Positions 34,887-44,159 are shown, counted from the stretch's first letter. The stretch is 64,000 nt of DNA from JAJDXO01 sp965207535 (GCA_965207535.1 CBDBMR010000005.1:1-64000), one strand, 5' to 3'. Notes: generated from the sequence alone by a model not told the origin. Program-made: numbers and translations.

Positions 34887-36394
34887 GCATCCTCCGCCCG
34901 CTGGGACATTTTGCTCTTCGCCCAACCGGCCAGCGGCCCGCCGAAGATCGTCAGCGCCAGCGCGGCATATATCCCGAGACCGATCGGCGTGTTTAAGAAT
35001 TCACCGACGCTTCCATCCGCGATGACCAGAGACTGGCGAAGCGAGTTCTCCAGGATCGGTCCAAGCACGAATCCAATGCTGAGCGGCGCAATCGAATATC
35101 CCAGCTTCCGCACGACATAGCCGAGAATACCCGCGCCCAGCAGCACACCGACGTTGAAGAAGCTGTGCGAGACGCTGAAGATCCCGACGAAGCTCAGAAG
35201 CAGAACCGTGGGCACGATAAACGTCGTCGGCACTTGGATCAGCTTGGCCGCAAAACGGATCGCCATCAGCCCGATGACCATCATCAAAATGTTGATGACG
35301 AAAAGGCCGATGAAGATGGCGTACATCATGTCCGGCCGTTCGGCGAAGAGCTTTGGTCCTGGCGCCAGCCCGTGGATGAGGAACGCCCCCAACAGAACGG
35401 CGGCGGCAGGGCTGCCCGGAACCCCGAGGGTCAGTGTGGGCACCAGGGCACCGCCAACGGTGGCGTTGTTGGCCGTTTCGGGAGCAACGATGCCCTCTTC
35501 GTGCCCCGTGCCGAATTTCTCCGGAGTCTTTGACCGCCGCTTGGCCTCAGAGTAGGCAAAGAACGCCGCAACAGCCGCGCCCTCGCCCGGGATGATCCCG
35601 ATGACGGTTCCCAGCGCGGACGACCGGAACAGGACGTCCTTCATCTTCATCAGCTTGCGGAAGCCCGGGAGCTTCACTGTCAGACTGGTCTGATCGAAGT
35701 CGAGTTTCTGAAGGGCACGTTCGGCCCCGATCAAAACCTCGGAAACCGCAAACACCCCGACCAGAAATGGCACCAGAGGAATTCCCTCATATAAGTGGTA
35801 GCTGCCGAACGTGTAGCGTTCGGTCCCGTTCAGCTCGTCAAGCCCCCAGGTCGTGAGAAAAATTCCCAATCCACCCACCAATAGTCCCTTCGACAGGCTT
35901 TCGCCGGCCACACGCACGACAACGACCAGGCCGAACACACTGATCGCCAGGAACTCTCGCGGTCCGAACTTGATAGCCACTGTGGCCAGGACAGGTGCGA
36001 TAAAGGCTAGGCAAATGACGGCAAACAGGCCGCCGAAAATCGAACCGGTCAGCGAGAGGCCGAGCGCCTCACCGCCCTTGCCGGCCTTGAACATCTTGTT
36101 GCCATCCTGGACGGTGGCGATGGCGGCCCCGGTGCCGGGGATGCCCACCGCTATGGCCGAGATCGACCCGCCGTAAATGGCCGCGGAATAGATTCCCAGC
36201 AGGAGAATAATCGCCGAGATCGGCTCAAGATGAAAGGTGAAGGGAAGCGCCAGGGCGATCGCGATGGGCGGACCAAGCCCGGGCAACACGCCGATGATGA
36301 GGCCGAGAACAATGCCGCCGACGAGCAGCGCAAGCGTTATCGGCTCGGCAAGCTGGCTGATGGACTGGGCGACGACGTCAAATCCCGCGAACAT
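34883..36394 (-). CDS. tctA: Tripartite tricarboxylate transporter permease TctA
   Basis: This 503-residue polytopic membrane protein is the large permease of a TTT uptake system. Family markers include GLIIGVLPGLGPPIAIALALP near the N-terminus and GIIPGEGAAVAAFFAYSEAK at mid-protein. It sits between tctB (ends 36407) and the sulfatase, whose start overlaps its stop. It would import the ligand caught by TctC using the cation gradient. Confidence 0.92.
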   Translation of the reverse strand: MFAGFDVVAQSISQLAEPITLALLVGGIVLGLIIGVLPGLGPPIAIALALPFTFHLEPISAIILLLGIYSAAIYGGSISAIAVGIPGTGAAIATVQDGNKMFKAGKGGEALGLSLTGSIFGGLFAVICLAFIAPVLATVAIKFGPREFLAISVFGLVVVVRVAGESLSKGLLVGGLGIFLTTWGLDELNGTERYTFGSYHLYEGIPLVPFLVGVFAVSEVLIGAERALQKLDFDQTSLTVKLPGFRKLMKMKDVLFRSSALGTVIGIIPGEGAAVAAFFAYSEAKRRSKTPEKFGTGHEEGIVAPETANNATVGGALVPTLTLGVPGSPAAAVLLGAFLIHGLAPGPKLFAERPDMMYAIFIGLFVINILMMVIGLMAIRFAAKLIQVPTTFIVPTVLLLSFVGIFSVSHSFFNVGVLLGAGILGYVVRKLGYSIAPLSIGFVLGPILENSLRQSLVIADGSVGEFLNTPIGLGIYAALALTIFGGPLAGWAKSKMSQRAEDA

Positions 36395-36406
36395 TCCCGG
36401 CCTCCC

Positions 36407-36868
36407 CTACGTGAATTGAATGTTCAGGATCTGGGTGAAGACGAGATAGACGACACCGGACATCACCAGTAATGAGACATACATCCACGCCGACCGGACA
36501 CCCATGGCCAACGCGCAGGCCGGGCCGATGAGGATCAACATGGGAATGAAGCTCCAAAGAGACCAGACGAGATAGCAGGCGACGGCGACCACGAGGACGA
36601 GGAGACCGCGCCGCGCTTCGCCACCGTCTTCAAAGACCGACGCTCCTTTGTCCGTCCCGGCGTATCCCCTGAAGAAATAGGCCCCGATCACGATCACCGA
36701 ACAAAGTCCGATGAACGCCAGCATGAGCTGCGGAAAGAATTTGGAAGGCAAGCCTGTACTGGCGAGCAAACCGGACGTTTGAAATGTCTCCGCTTCCAGC
36801 GCGAAGAAAACGGCTGCAACGATCACCAGGATATTGAACGCTATATTCGCGGCGCGTTGCGTAATCAT
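36407..36868 (-). CDS. tctB: Tripartite tricarboxylate transporter small subunit TctB
   Basis: This 153-residue protein has four predicted membrane helices and the TctB pattern LPSKFFPQLMLAFIGL after the first helix. The start at 36868 follows GGTGGGGAC; the longer frame to 36925 adds non-hydrophobic, proline-rich sequence and is rejected. It lies between tctC and tctA in the usual C-B-A order. Confidence 0.88.
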   Translation of the reverse strand: MITQRAANIAFNILVIVAAVFFALEAETFQTSGLLASTGLPSKFFPQLMLAFIGLCSVIVIGAYFFRGYAGTDKGASVFEDGGEARRGLLVLVVAVACYLVWSLWSFIPMLILIGPACALAMGVRSAWMYVSLLVMSGVVYLVFTQILNIQFT

Positions 36869-36935
36869 GTCCCCACCCCCATGAGGTTGGTGCGCTGGGG
36901 ACCCGGGAGCCACGCCCCAGCGCACCAGATTCGTG

Positions 36936-37922
36936 CTAGCTCTTCACCAGCAGGCCAAGGCTGTCCAAGAGCGGCGAATAGAGATCGATACCGTCCTGGA
37001 TTTTCTTGCGGGTGGCCTCGGTCCCGTGAACCCAGTCATAGCTCACGCTCTTCGGAACCCGGGCGATGAACGCCGGCTTCCCCATGACCTTGCTGGCTTC
37101 GAGCAGCCGGTCGACGATGTGCTGCGGCGTCCCTTTTTTCACCGCTAGTCCACCGTGGACCCACGTACCGGCATTCTTGCCCGGGAATACTTCCCCAACC
37201 GTGCGGACCCCGGGAAGATCCTTGGCATAGAAGGCCTTGCGGTTGTTGTCCAAGATGACCAACGGACGAACCTTGTCGCCATATTTGTGGATCGAGGCCA
37301 CCTGGCCGACCGCAACATCGACCTGGCCGCCGAGCAAGCCGGTCATGGTTGCCGGAACGGTCTTCAGGGCAAGCGTCTTGAACTCCAGCCCGAACTCCTT
37401 TGCCATTTGCACTGCCGAGAGATTGGGCGGTGCGCCTAGGTTGTTCACGCCCATGGTGAGCTTCTTGGATTTTGCGCCCTTGATGAACTCCTCGAACGTC
37501 TTGTAAGGCGAGTCGGCCCGCACATAGAGAGCGTTTGACGCGGAGATCCCTGCGAACAACGGAATGAAGTCCCGCAGCGGCTTGTAGGGAACCTTGCGTG
37601 TCAACGGCACGACCATGAAGCTCGGCGGCGACCAGTTGAACAATGTGTAGCCGTCCGCCGGCGCCTTCAGGACAAACATGGTGGCCGGAATGTGAGCGCC
37701 GCCCGGCTTGTTCAGAACGTTGACCGGGACACCCAACTGTTTGCTGAGCGCGTCGGCGTTCATCCGCGCGACGATATCGGCGTTACCGCCGGCCTTGAAC
37801 GAGACGACGATGTTTATCGGCTTTGTCGGCCATTTGTCTTGAGCAATTGCCTTCTCGCCAATTCCCGTTGTCAGGAGAAAGGCGAGTGCAATCGAGGTTA
37901 CTGCGAATTTGAGGAATTTCAT
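36936..37922 (-). CDS. tctC: Tripartite tricarboxylate transporter binding protein TctC
   Basis: This 328-residue periplasmic binding protein has a signal peptide (MKFLKFAVTSIALAFLL..., cleavage near residue 28). The Bug/TctC fold starts WPTKPINIVVSFKAGGNADIVAR. It is the first gene of the operon tctCBA-sulfatase-dehydratase, and a GntR-type operator lies 40 bp upstream of its start (37962-37990). Ligands of this family are usually carboxylates; here the sulfatase context suggests a sulfated acid. Confidence 0.92.
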   Translation of the reverse strand: MKFLKFAVTSIALAFLLTTGIGEKAIAQDKWPTKPINIVVSFKAGGNADIVARMNADALSKQLGVPVNVLNKPGGAHIPATMFVLKAPADGYTLFNWSPPSFMVVPLTRKVPYKPLRDFIPLFAGISASNALYVRADSPYKTFEEFIKGAKSKKLTMGVNNLGAPPNLSAVQMAKEFGLEFKTLALKTVPATMTGLLGGQVDVAVGQVASIHKYGDKVRPLVILDNNRKAFYAKDLPGVRTVGEVFPGKNAGTWVHGGLAVKKGTPQHIVDRLLEASKVMGKPAFIARVPKSVSYDWVHGTEATRKKIQDGIDLYSPLLDSLGLLVKS

Positions 37923-37961
37923 GAAGCCCTCCTTGCTTCGGAATTTCGGTAGATCGGGCTG

Positions 37962-37990
37962 TATAAAGTGCTATACGTCTATACCTTTAT
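37962..37990. promoter_or_regulatory. GntR-type operator, site 1 (tct operon)
   Basis: The 29-bp element starts TATAAAGTGCTATAC and ends GTCTATACCTTTAT. It contains two tandem 8-mers, TGCTATAC and GTCTATAC, the latter an exact GTNTANAC HutC/GntR-type core. It lies between the SDR stop and the tctC start and is nearly identical to sites at 43300 and 49170. Position, 40 bp upstream of tctC, fits an operator overlapping the promoter. Confidence 0.75.
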
Positions 37991-38031
37991 CAAAAGACGG
38001 CAAAATGTCAACGGATTTCTTCAGGCCTGGC

Positions 38032-38823
38032 TCACAGCGGACGCCGGGCGAGCGAGTATGTTTGACCGGTGGGACCGCCGGCCGGGCGAGTTGCCAAGTA
38101 GAGCGCAAACTCACCTATTTCGTCCGGATGCTTCAGGCGCTCCGACGGCGGGAAGTTGGGCGGCGTCTCGGCGCCGAAACGTTCCAAGACTTCATCGGGC
38201 GTCGCGGCCCCGGGTGCTTCGCGGGTGAAGTTGGTTGTCGCAACCGGACCCGGGATGAGATTGTTTACATCGATCCGGCGCGGCCAAAGTTCGTTGGCCA
38301 GTGACTCGGTAAACATGTGCAGCCCGGCCTTCGCGACATGGTACGAGCTGTTCCGGTTGCCGGCGCTCAAGCCCACACCGGAGGAAAGATTGATGATCTT
38401 AGCTCCGTCTGCGAGACCTGGAAGGAGAAACCGGGTAACCAGATAGGGGCCGCGCACATTCACCTCGACCGTTTTCCACCACCGATCCGGGTCAGACTCC
38501 GCGACCGGACTGGTCTCAAGCTGCGCACCGGCATTGTTGACCAGCACATGGACTTCCCCGAACTCGGCGAGAATTTCGTTACAGGCGGTTTCCGTTGCCT
38601 TTGGTTCGGAAAGATCGGCGACACCGATGAAACAACGGACACCGAGGTCCGCGACGGCCTCCTGCGTCGCTTCAAGCTCGGCGCGCGTGCGGGAGCAAAT
38701 GGCCAGATCCGCTCCGGCCTCGGCAAGCGCCAGGGCGATTGACCGGCCAATTCCGCGTCCCGCCCCGGTAACGACCGCCGCTTTGCCGGTGAGCGGCTTG
38801 TTGTCCGCCAAATCACTGCTCAT
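38032..38823 (-). CDS. SDR-family oxidoreductase
   Basis: This 263-residue classical short-chain dehydrogenase has the cofactor motif TGAGRGIG at residues 19-26, NNAG in VLVNNAGAQ and the catalytic YHVAK (YxxxK) after NLSSGVG. It is the last gene of the transketolase operon, 25 bp after the transketolase N-half. Within the pathway it would oxidise or reduce a hydroxy/keto intermediate with NAD(P). The start at 38823 is the first giving the usual N-terminus; the longer frame to 39093 overlaps the transketolase gene. Confidence 0.87.
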   Translation of the reverse strand: MSSDLADNKPLTGKAAVVTGAGRGIGRSIALALAEAGADLAICSRTRAELEATQEAVADLGVRCFIGVADLSEPKATETACNEILAEFGEVHVLVNNAGAQLETSPVAESDPDRWWKTVEVNVRGPYLVTRFLLPGLADGAKIINLSSGVGLSAGNRNSSYHVAKAGLHMFTESLANELWPRRIDVNNLIPGPVATTNFTREAPGAATPDEVLERFGAETPPNFPPSERLKHPDEIGEFALYLATRPAGGPTGQTYSLARRPL

Positions 38824-38848
38824 CGTTAAATCCTCACTATTTTGAAGA

Positions 38849-39694
38849 TCACGCCTCGCCGGCCAAGACTGCGATCTTCGCATCGATTTCCGCCAGTCCC
38901 GCCTCCCAGTCCGCGGTCTTTTGCGCGACGTAGTGCGCCATGGGCAGCGCTTCCTGCAGGCAATCAATTCCGGCGAATATCCGGGTATCGCAAACCATGA
39001 CATAAGGTTTGCCGGTAACGCTCCTGGCCTCCTCGAACGCCTCAAGCACCTCGGTGACGCTGTTTCCGTCGACCCGCCGCGCAAAGAACCCAAACGCTTC
39101 GAATTTCTCCGGAACCGGCTCGACGCTCATCACGTTTGTCGTGGCGCCCGAGGCCTGAAGGTCGTTGTTGTCGATGATGTAGACCAGATTGGAGAGCTTT
39201 TGGTGAGCGGCGAACATGGCGGCCTCCCAAACATTGCCCTCCTGAAGCTCGCCATCGGAGAACAGGCAATAGATTCGCTTATCAGATCCCCTCTGCCGCT
39301 CCGCCCAGGCGATACCGGCCGCCTGCGACGGCCCCTGCCCCAGCGAACCGGCGGTGATTTCAAACCCCAACTGCCCCTCGATGGGACTCTGATCGATCTT
39401 CGTGCCGTCGGCGTTGTAGGTCCGCAACTCCTCGAGGGTGTATGAGCCGTGCTCCGCCAACGCCGCGTAGGTCATGATCGCGTCGTGCCCGTTCGACAGC
39501 ACGAACCGGTCGTGAAACCAGCCCTGGCCGTCGGGACGCAGCTCATCAAAGTAGAGGCAAGCCGCGATATCGGCCAGGGCGACGCCCTGCCCCGCATAGC
39601 CGCCCCGCTGCATGCAGATGTCCAGCGTATTGCGCCTGATTTTGGCCGCAAGGATTTCCAAATTCAGGACGCGGCTGTTGGAACTGACGCTCAT
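38849..39694 (-). CDS. Split transketolase, N-terminal half (pair 2)
   Basis: This 281-residue protein is the thiamine-diphosphate-binding N-terminal half of a split transketolase. The ThDP motif is altered at its first residue: FSDGELQEGN replaces the usual GDG, and DNNDLQ follows about 27 residues later. It begins inside the stop of the C-terminal half (ATGA at 39691), so the pair is translationally coupled but in reversed C-then-N order. It transfers two-carbon ketol units; whether to phosphorylated sugars or other aldehydes is unknown. Confidence 0.88.
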   Translation of the reverse strand: MSVSSNSRVLNLEILAAKIRRNTLDICMQRGGYAGQGVALADIAACLYFDELRPDGQGWFHDRFVLSNGHDAIMTYAALAEHGSYTLEELRTYNADGTKIDQSPIEGQLGFEITAGSLGQGPSQAAGIAWAERQRGSDKRIYCLFSDGELQEGNVWEAAMFAAHQKLSNLVYIIDNNDLQASGATTNVMSVEPVPEKFEAFGFFARRVDGNSVTEVLEAFEEARSVTGKPYVMVCDTRIFAGIDCLQEALPMAHYVAQKTADWEAGLAEIDAKIAVLAGEA

Positions 39695-40635
39695 TGGCCG
39701 GCCTCCCCGATACGATCCGCAAGTCCCGCGGCATCCAGTCCAAGCTGTTCCCGGATATACGGCAGCGTGCCGCCGGGCGCCCAACTGTCGGGCACCCCGA
39801 GACGCGTGATGCGAGGCCCGCCGCCGACATTGGAAACCACCTCGGCGACAAGGCTCCCGAGACCGGTGACGATTTGGTGGTTCTCTATGGTGACGATCCG
39901 ATCGTGGGCAAAGCAGAAATCCGCCAACCCGGTTTCATCGACCGGCTTGATCGTCGGGACATGAAGGAGCGAATGATCGATCCCGCGACCCTCGAGTATT
40001 TCAGAGGCTTCCAATGCCCATTGGGTGGCGTGGCCGGTGGCAATGATGCCGATCCCGCTCCCGGAGCGGAGGCGATACGTCTTGCCCAGTTCAAACTTGA
40101 ACTTTTGCGGATCGAGAAGCCGCGGGGTATCGCCGCGATGACCCCGCATATAAACCAAGCCGGGCAGATCGACGGCGACCTCGAGCGCCTGCTTGAAGTC
40201 GGTGACATCCATGGGGTCGATGACGGTCGCGTTCGGGATCGACCGAAGCATGCCCAAATCCTCTGCCGCCTGGTGATGAATCCGCGCCGGATTGGCGATG
40301 CCCGGCGTAAATCCAACAACGATACTCGTGTGCGGACCGGTCCCCATGCAGATCATCATCTGATCATAGGCGCGCCGGGTCGCGTAGACGGCGAACGTGG
40401 TTGCCACCGGGACAAAACCCGCCTTGGCGACGCCGGCCGCGACGGAGATCAGGTTTTGTTCCGCCATCCCGACGTCGAGGTGCTGATCCGGCAGTTCTTC
40501 CTTTACCCGAATGATTTGGGTGTACTTGCTCAAGTCCGCACTCACCAGGATGACATCCTTGCGGCGCGAGCAAAGATCGAAGCTAATCCCGTCGAATGGG
40601 GCGCTGTCGAAAGTCGTCTCCCCCTCAAGCAGCAT
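39691..40635 (-). CDS. Split transketolase, C-terminal half (pair 2)
   Basis: This 314-residue protein combines the pyrimidine-binding and C-terminal domains of a split transketolase. The cofactor-activating glutamate is in DVGMAEQNLISVAAG, and ATTFAVYATRRAYDQ follows. It precedes and is coupled to the N-terminal half at 38849. In pair 1 of the same operon the order is the opposite, which suggests that the two pairs were recruited separately rather than by recent tandem duplication. Confidence 0.88.
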   Translation of the reverse strand: MLLEGETTFDSAPFDGISFDLCSRRKDVILVSADLSKYTQIIRVKEELPDQHLDVGMAEQNLISVAAGVAKAGFVPVATTFAVYATRRAYDQMMICMGTGPHTSIVVGFTPGIANPARIHHQAAEDLGMLRSIPNATVIDPMDVTDFKQALEVAVDLPGLVYMRGHRGDTPRLLDPQKFKFELGKTYRLRSGSGIGIIATGHATQWALEASEILEGRGIDHSLLHVPTIKPVDETGLADFCFAHDRIVTIENHQIVTGLGSLVAEVVSNVGGGPRITRLGVPDSWAPGGTLPYIREQLGLDAAGLADRIGEAGQ

Positions 40636-40670
40636 ATGCTGTCCTCCTTCGGATTTTCCGTTGGCTCCGA

Positions 40671-41390
40671 TCAGCCGTTGATAACCCCGCCATCGATGTT
40701 GATGACCTGTCCCGTCACGTAAGAGGCGTCCTCGGAGATCAGAAATGCGATCACGCTCGCGACCTCCTCCGGCTGGCCGAAACGGCCGAGAGGAATTGAA
40801 GACATGAGCGCCTCGCGCCCGCGTTCTTTGATCAGTTCGCGCGGCATGGACGTATCGATGATGCCGGGCGCCACGGCGTTGACGTTGATGTCCCGGCCGC
40901 CGACCCGGCGTGACAGTGCCCGGGTCAGACCGACGATGGCGCCCTTGGCCATCGAGTACGCGATGCGATCGGGTCCACCCCGGTTAAATCCCATCGACGA
41001 CGTGAAGACGATGCTGGCGCCGTCCCGCATATGCGGCAGCGCCGCGCCGGCCAGATCCAATGCGTTCGTCGCGTTGGCCTGCATGGTCCGATCGTAGATA
41101 TCCCGGCTCTCCGGCTCGAGGTCGTCGGCGACAAATATACCGGCCAGGTGGACCAGAGCGTCGATCTCTTCGCCGTCCGGGAGCGCATCAACGCAGGCCT
41201 CCCGGTCATCGAGCCGGCTCTCCTTGTTGGTCGCGCCGCCCGGCAACTCTCCGCTGAGTTGGTCGAGCCGGCCCTGGTCAATATCCACAAGGTGCAGGCG
41301 CCAACCGTTATTTGCGAGCCGATGTGCGAGGGCCGTTCCGATCCCTCCGGCGGCACCCGTAACCATGGCGAGCGGTGCTCGGTCGGCCAT
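40671..41390 (-). CDS. SDR-family oxidoreductase
   Basis: This 239-residue classical SDR has the cofactor motif TGAAGGIG at residues 11-18, a catalytic Ser in FTSSMGFN and YSMAK (YxxxK), with the common C-terminus YVTGQVINIDGG. It lies between the two transketolase pairs in the same operon (10 bp after pair 1, 35 bp before pair 2). Likely roles are oxidation of a diol to the keto substrate of a transketolase, or reduction of its product. Confidence 0.88.
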   Translation of the reverse strand: MADRAPLAMVTGAAGGIGTALAHRLANNGWRLHLVDIDQGRLDQLSGELPGGATNKESRLDDREACVDALPDGEEIDALVHLAGIFVADDLEPESRDIYDRTMQANATNALDLAGAALPHMRDGASIVFTSSMGFNRGGPDRIAYSMAKGAIVGLTRALSRRVGGRDINVNAVAPGIIDTSMPRELIKERGREALMSSIPLGRFGQPEEVASVIAFLISEDASYVTGQVINIDGGVING

Positions 41391-41400
41391 TGGTCGGACC

Positions 41401-42393
41401 TCAGCCCTTTTTCCCGACGACGTCTCGGGCGGCCTCGACGATCGCCGTGCTATCCAATCCGTACTTTTTCATGAGATACGGGGTGGAGCCCCCTTCGGCG
41501 AACCGATCGGCCAAGCCCACCCGCTTGAAGGGCAGCCCGATGCCGGCGTCGCACAGGACTTCCGCCACGGCAGACCCCAGGCCGCCGATCACCGAGTGAT
41601 TTTCCGCGGTGACGATGGCGCCCGTCGCCTTGGCGCGGTCGATGACCAGATCGGCGTCCAGCGGTTTGATCGAGGCCATATCGACGACGGAGGCTTCAAT
41701 TCCGCCGGTGGCCAACCGGTCCGCGGCGGCAAGGGCCTCCGTGACCGACAGACCCGCCGCGATGATCGTGAGGTCGCCCCCGTCCCGGGCCAGAATGCCC
41801 TCGCCCTTCCTGAGTTTCTTGGGAACGATATCGTTCTCCGGCGGGGTCTCGGGTCGTTTCAGACGAATGTACACCGGCCCGTCATGGGCCAGCGCCGCGT
41901 CAACGGCCGAGGCGTGATATTCCGGACCGGACGGATCAAGGACCATCAGGTTGGGGATGGCCCGCATGATCGCTACGTCCTCGACGGCCTGATGTGAAAC
42001 ACCGAGCAGGGTCGCCACCCCGGGCAGGAATCCGACGATTTTGATCGGCAGGTTGGGATAGGCGGCCTGCATGGTGATCTGGTCGTAGCATCGCTTAGTG
42101 GCGAACGAGCAGAAGGTGTGCACGAACGGAATCTCGCCCGCCCGCGCCATGCCGCTTGCCAGTCCGATCATATTGGCCTCCGCGATGCCGACGTTGTGGT
42201 AGCGCTCCGGCAGCTCGTCGCGAAAGATGTCCGTTTCCGTCGGCGTGGCCAAGTCGGCTGTCAGGGCGACGATGCGCTCGTCCTTTTTGGCCGCTGCCAG
42301 AAGCGCGTCGCCGTATGACCGGGGGATGGGCTTGTGCGTCCGGTTGATAAAGTCGGCCGCCTCAAACTTCTCGAGGTGATGGGCCCGACTCAT
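41401..42393 (-). CDS. Split transketolase, C-terminal half (pair 1)
   Basis: This 330-residue transketolase C-terminal half has the glutamate region NVGIAEANMIGLASG and the following HTFCSFATKRCYDQI typical of the pyrimidine-binding domain. Its start overlaps the stop of the N-terminal half (ATGA at 42390). It is about one-third identical by eye to the pair 2 partner, so it is a distinct enzyme rather than a recent copy. Confidence 0.88.
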   Translation of the reverse strand: MSRAHHLEKFEAADFINRTHKPIPRSYGDALLAAAKKDERIVALTADLATPTETDIFRDELPERYHNVGIAEANMIGLASGMARAGEIPFVHTFCSFATKRCYDQITMQAAYPNLPIKIVGFLPGVATLLGVSHQAVEDVAIMRAIPNLMVLDPSGPEYHASAVDAALAHDGPVYIRLKRPETPPENDIVPKKLRKGEGILARDGGDLTIIAAGLSVTEALAAADRLATGGIEASVVDMASIKPLDADLVIDRAKATGAIVTAENHSVIGGLGSAVAEVLCDAGIGLPFKRVGLADRFAEGGSTPYLMKKYGLDSTAIVEAARDVVGKKG

Positions 42394-43232
42394 GAGAGAT
42401 TTTCCTTCAGAGCGGCAATGGCGTTCTCGGCCACCTCGGGCGGGAACATGAGCTGATGCGCCATGAGGCCTTCCAAGGCGGGAACCCCCTTGCCGACCAG
42501 TGTATTTGCGTTGATGAACGTAGGTTTGCCTTTGGTATCGCGGGCCGTCTCGAGGGCGTTCAAGATTGCGGCCATGTCATTGCCGTCGATGTCTTGCACC
42601 GCAAAGCCGAAGCTCTCGAGTTTGTCCATAACCGGGCGGAGGGAGAACACATTATCCATGTGTCCCTCGCACTGCATCTCGTTGAAGTCGAGAATGACGC
42701 AGAGATTGTCGAGGCCCCAGGCGCCGGCGGACATGAGGGCTTCCCACACTTGCCCCTCCTGCATCTCACCATCACCCAAAACCACATAGCACCTGGTCGG
42801 ACGCCCCTGACGCCTGGCCGCCAGGGCGGTGCCGATGGCAACCGATAGGCCCTGGCCAAGTGAGCCGCAGGTCGCTTCGACGAACCGGCCCATGCGCTCA
42901 GACGAATTGATCTCCAATGGAGAGCCGTCTTTGCAGTAGCTCGACAGCCGCTCGGTTTCGAAAAAGCCGCGCTCGGCCAACGCGGCGTAGAAGATGGCCG
43001 TGTTGTGCGCGGTGGTCAGGAAGACACGGTCGCGGTCTTCCCAATCCGGGTTCTCGGGATCAACACGCGCCTCGGCGAAATACAAGGCTGTGAATATATC
43101 GGCCGACCCCAAGCCCTGTTGAACATACCCCTGGCCTGTTGGTGCAACCATCTCGACCACCCGCAGGCGCAACTTCGCGGCGATGCTCTCCAGATCGGCA
43201 ATATTGCGCTTTGGATTATCAGCTTGTGACAA
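42390..43232 (-). CDS. Split transketolase, N-terminal half (pair 1)
   Basis: This roughly 280-residue ThDP-binding half has the standard motif GDGEMQEGQ followed by DFNEMQ, and an early GLGSADIFTALYFAEA. It is the first gene of the six-gene operon 43232-38032. No ATG is available. The TTG at 43232 is preferred because AAGGGGG lies 6 bases upstream; another in-frame TTG at 43280 would place the start only 20 bases from the operator. A weak start codon may limit expression. Confidence 0.85.
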   Translation of the reverse strand: MSQADNPKRNIADLESIAAKLRLRVVEMVAPTGQGYVQQGLGSADIFTALYFAEARVDPENPDWEDRDRVFLTTAHNTAIFYAALAERGFFETERLSSYCKDGSPLEINSSERMGRFVEATCGSLGQGLSVAIGTALAARRQGRPTRCYVVLGDGEMQEGQVWEALMSAGAWGLDNLCVILDFNEMQCEGHMDNVFSLRPVMDKLESFGFAVQDIDGNDMAAILNALETARDTKGKPTFINANTLVGKGVPALEGLMAHQLMFPPEVAENAIAALKENLS

Positions 43233-43299
43233 TTCGACCCCCTTCGATTCAGAGGCTTGGGATCGGTAAATCCCTTGCAAACAAGACTCGAATCGTGTA

Positions 43300-43328
43300 T
43301 ATAAAGTGCTAGACTTTTGTACCTTTAG
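43300..43328. promoter_or_regulatory. GntR-type operator, site 2 (transketolase/gntR)
   Basis: The element starts TATAAAGTGCTAGAC and ends TTTTGTACCTTTAG. It matches site 1 at 24 of 29 positions. It lies in the divergent gap between the transketolase operon (minus) and gntR (plus, start 43352), so one site could control both the catabolic operon and the regulator's own expression. The tandem 8-mers are TGCTAGAC and TTTTGTAC. Confidence 0.75.
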
Positions 43329-43351
43329 ACACTGAAGATTCGAGAGTCAAC

Positions 43352-44074
43352 ATGAATCTCCCTGCGATGAAGCGGGAAGCCGTCCCTCTGCATGCCGAGG
43401 TGGCCGAACTTCTTCGCAATCAAATCATGTCCGGTACGCTGGCCCCGGGCGAGCAGCTGCCGCCCCTCAGCGAACTCACCAGCAAACTGGGCGTGGCAAG
43501 GATGACTATTCGCCAGGCGATGGATGCCCTGGAGGCAGAGGGTCTTATCGAACGCCACGCCGGCCGCGGAACATTTGTCAAAAAGATCAAGCTGCCCACC
43601 CGCCAAACTTTGAATATGCAGGCCCAGCTGTCCCAGTTGTACTCCATGGTCTCGCAGCTTGAGGTTTCGGTCCTTGTGGAAGACTCCCAGGATGAGCAGC
43701 CGGATGAAAACGGCATCGCTTATCACTGCATGAAGCGAATCCACTCCCTGGACGGCAAGCCGTTCTGTCATGTGGATCTGCGGGTCGACAGCGCACTCTA
43801 TGAAAAAGCGCCGGAACGGTTTGCCTCCGAGATCGTCATCAGCGTGTTGGAAGACATGGGCGTCAAGCTCAAGTCCGCCCGGCAGTCGGTCCGAATCTCC
43901 TACGCCGACTTCGAACTTTCTCAGGCTCTAAAGATCAAGGTGAATTCCCCGATCTTCAGGGTGAAGCGCGAGATGTACGACGAAGACGATCGGCTGATTT
44001 ACTCCTCGACCCTCCTCTATCCGGGTGATGCTCTCCAGTTCGAGGTGGAGTTCACCGTGGACGGGACCGACTAG
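43352..44074 (+). CDS. GntR/HutC-family transcriptional regulator
   Basis: This 240-residue regulator has an N-terminal winged helix-turn-helix (residues about 10-75: VPLHAEVAELLRNQIMSG, then LGVARMTIRQAMDALEAEGL and GRGTFV) and a C-terminal UTRA ligand domain ending RVKREMYDEDDRLIYSSTL. HutC-type members usually repress and release DNA on binding a pathway metabolite. It is divergent from the transketolase operon across site 2. Before the mobile insertion downstream, its 3' end lay about 95 bp from the E1 operon operator (site 3). It is the natural candidate to bind all three sites. Confidence 0.88.
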   Translation: MNLPAMKREAVPLHAEVAELLRNQIMSGTLAPGEQLPPLSELTSKLGVARMTIRQAMDALEAEGLIERHAGRGTFVKKIKLPTRQTLNMQAQLSQLYSMVSQLEVSVLVEDSQDEQPDENGIAYHCMKRIHSLDGKPFCHVDLRVDSALYEKAPERFASEIVISVLEDMGVKLKSARQSVRISYADFELSQALKIKVNSPIFRVKREMYDEDDRLIYSSTLLYPGDALQFEVEFTVDGTD

Positions 44075-44151
44075 ACGTTCCGAAGACCGGCCCCCTCCCC
44101 CAACCGGAAATAATCATCGGCTTATGGCTGCGGTGACGTGAAAATTATCGG

Positions 44152-44159
44152 CGCCTCGT
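44152..44159. repeat. Target-site duplication, left copy
   Basis: CGCCTCGT here is repeated exactly at 49162-49169, directly outside the IS66-family element with its internal intron. Eight base pairs is the usual duplication length for the IS66 family. Confidence 0.8.
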
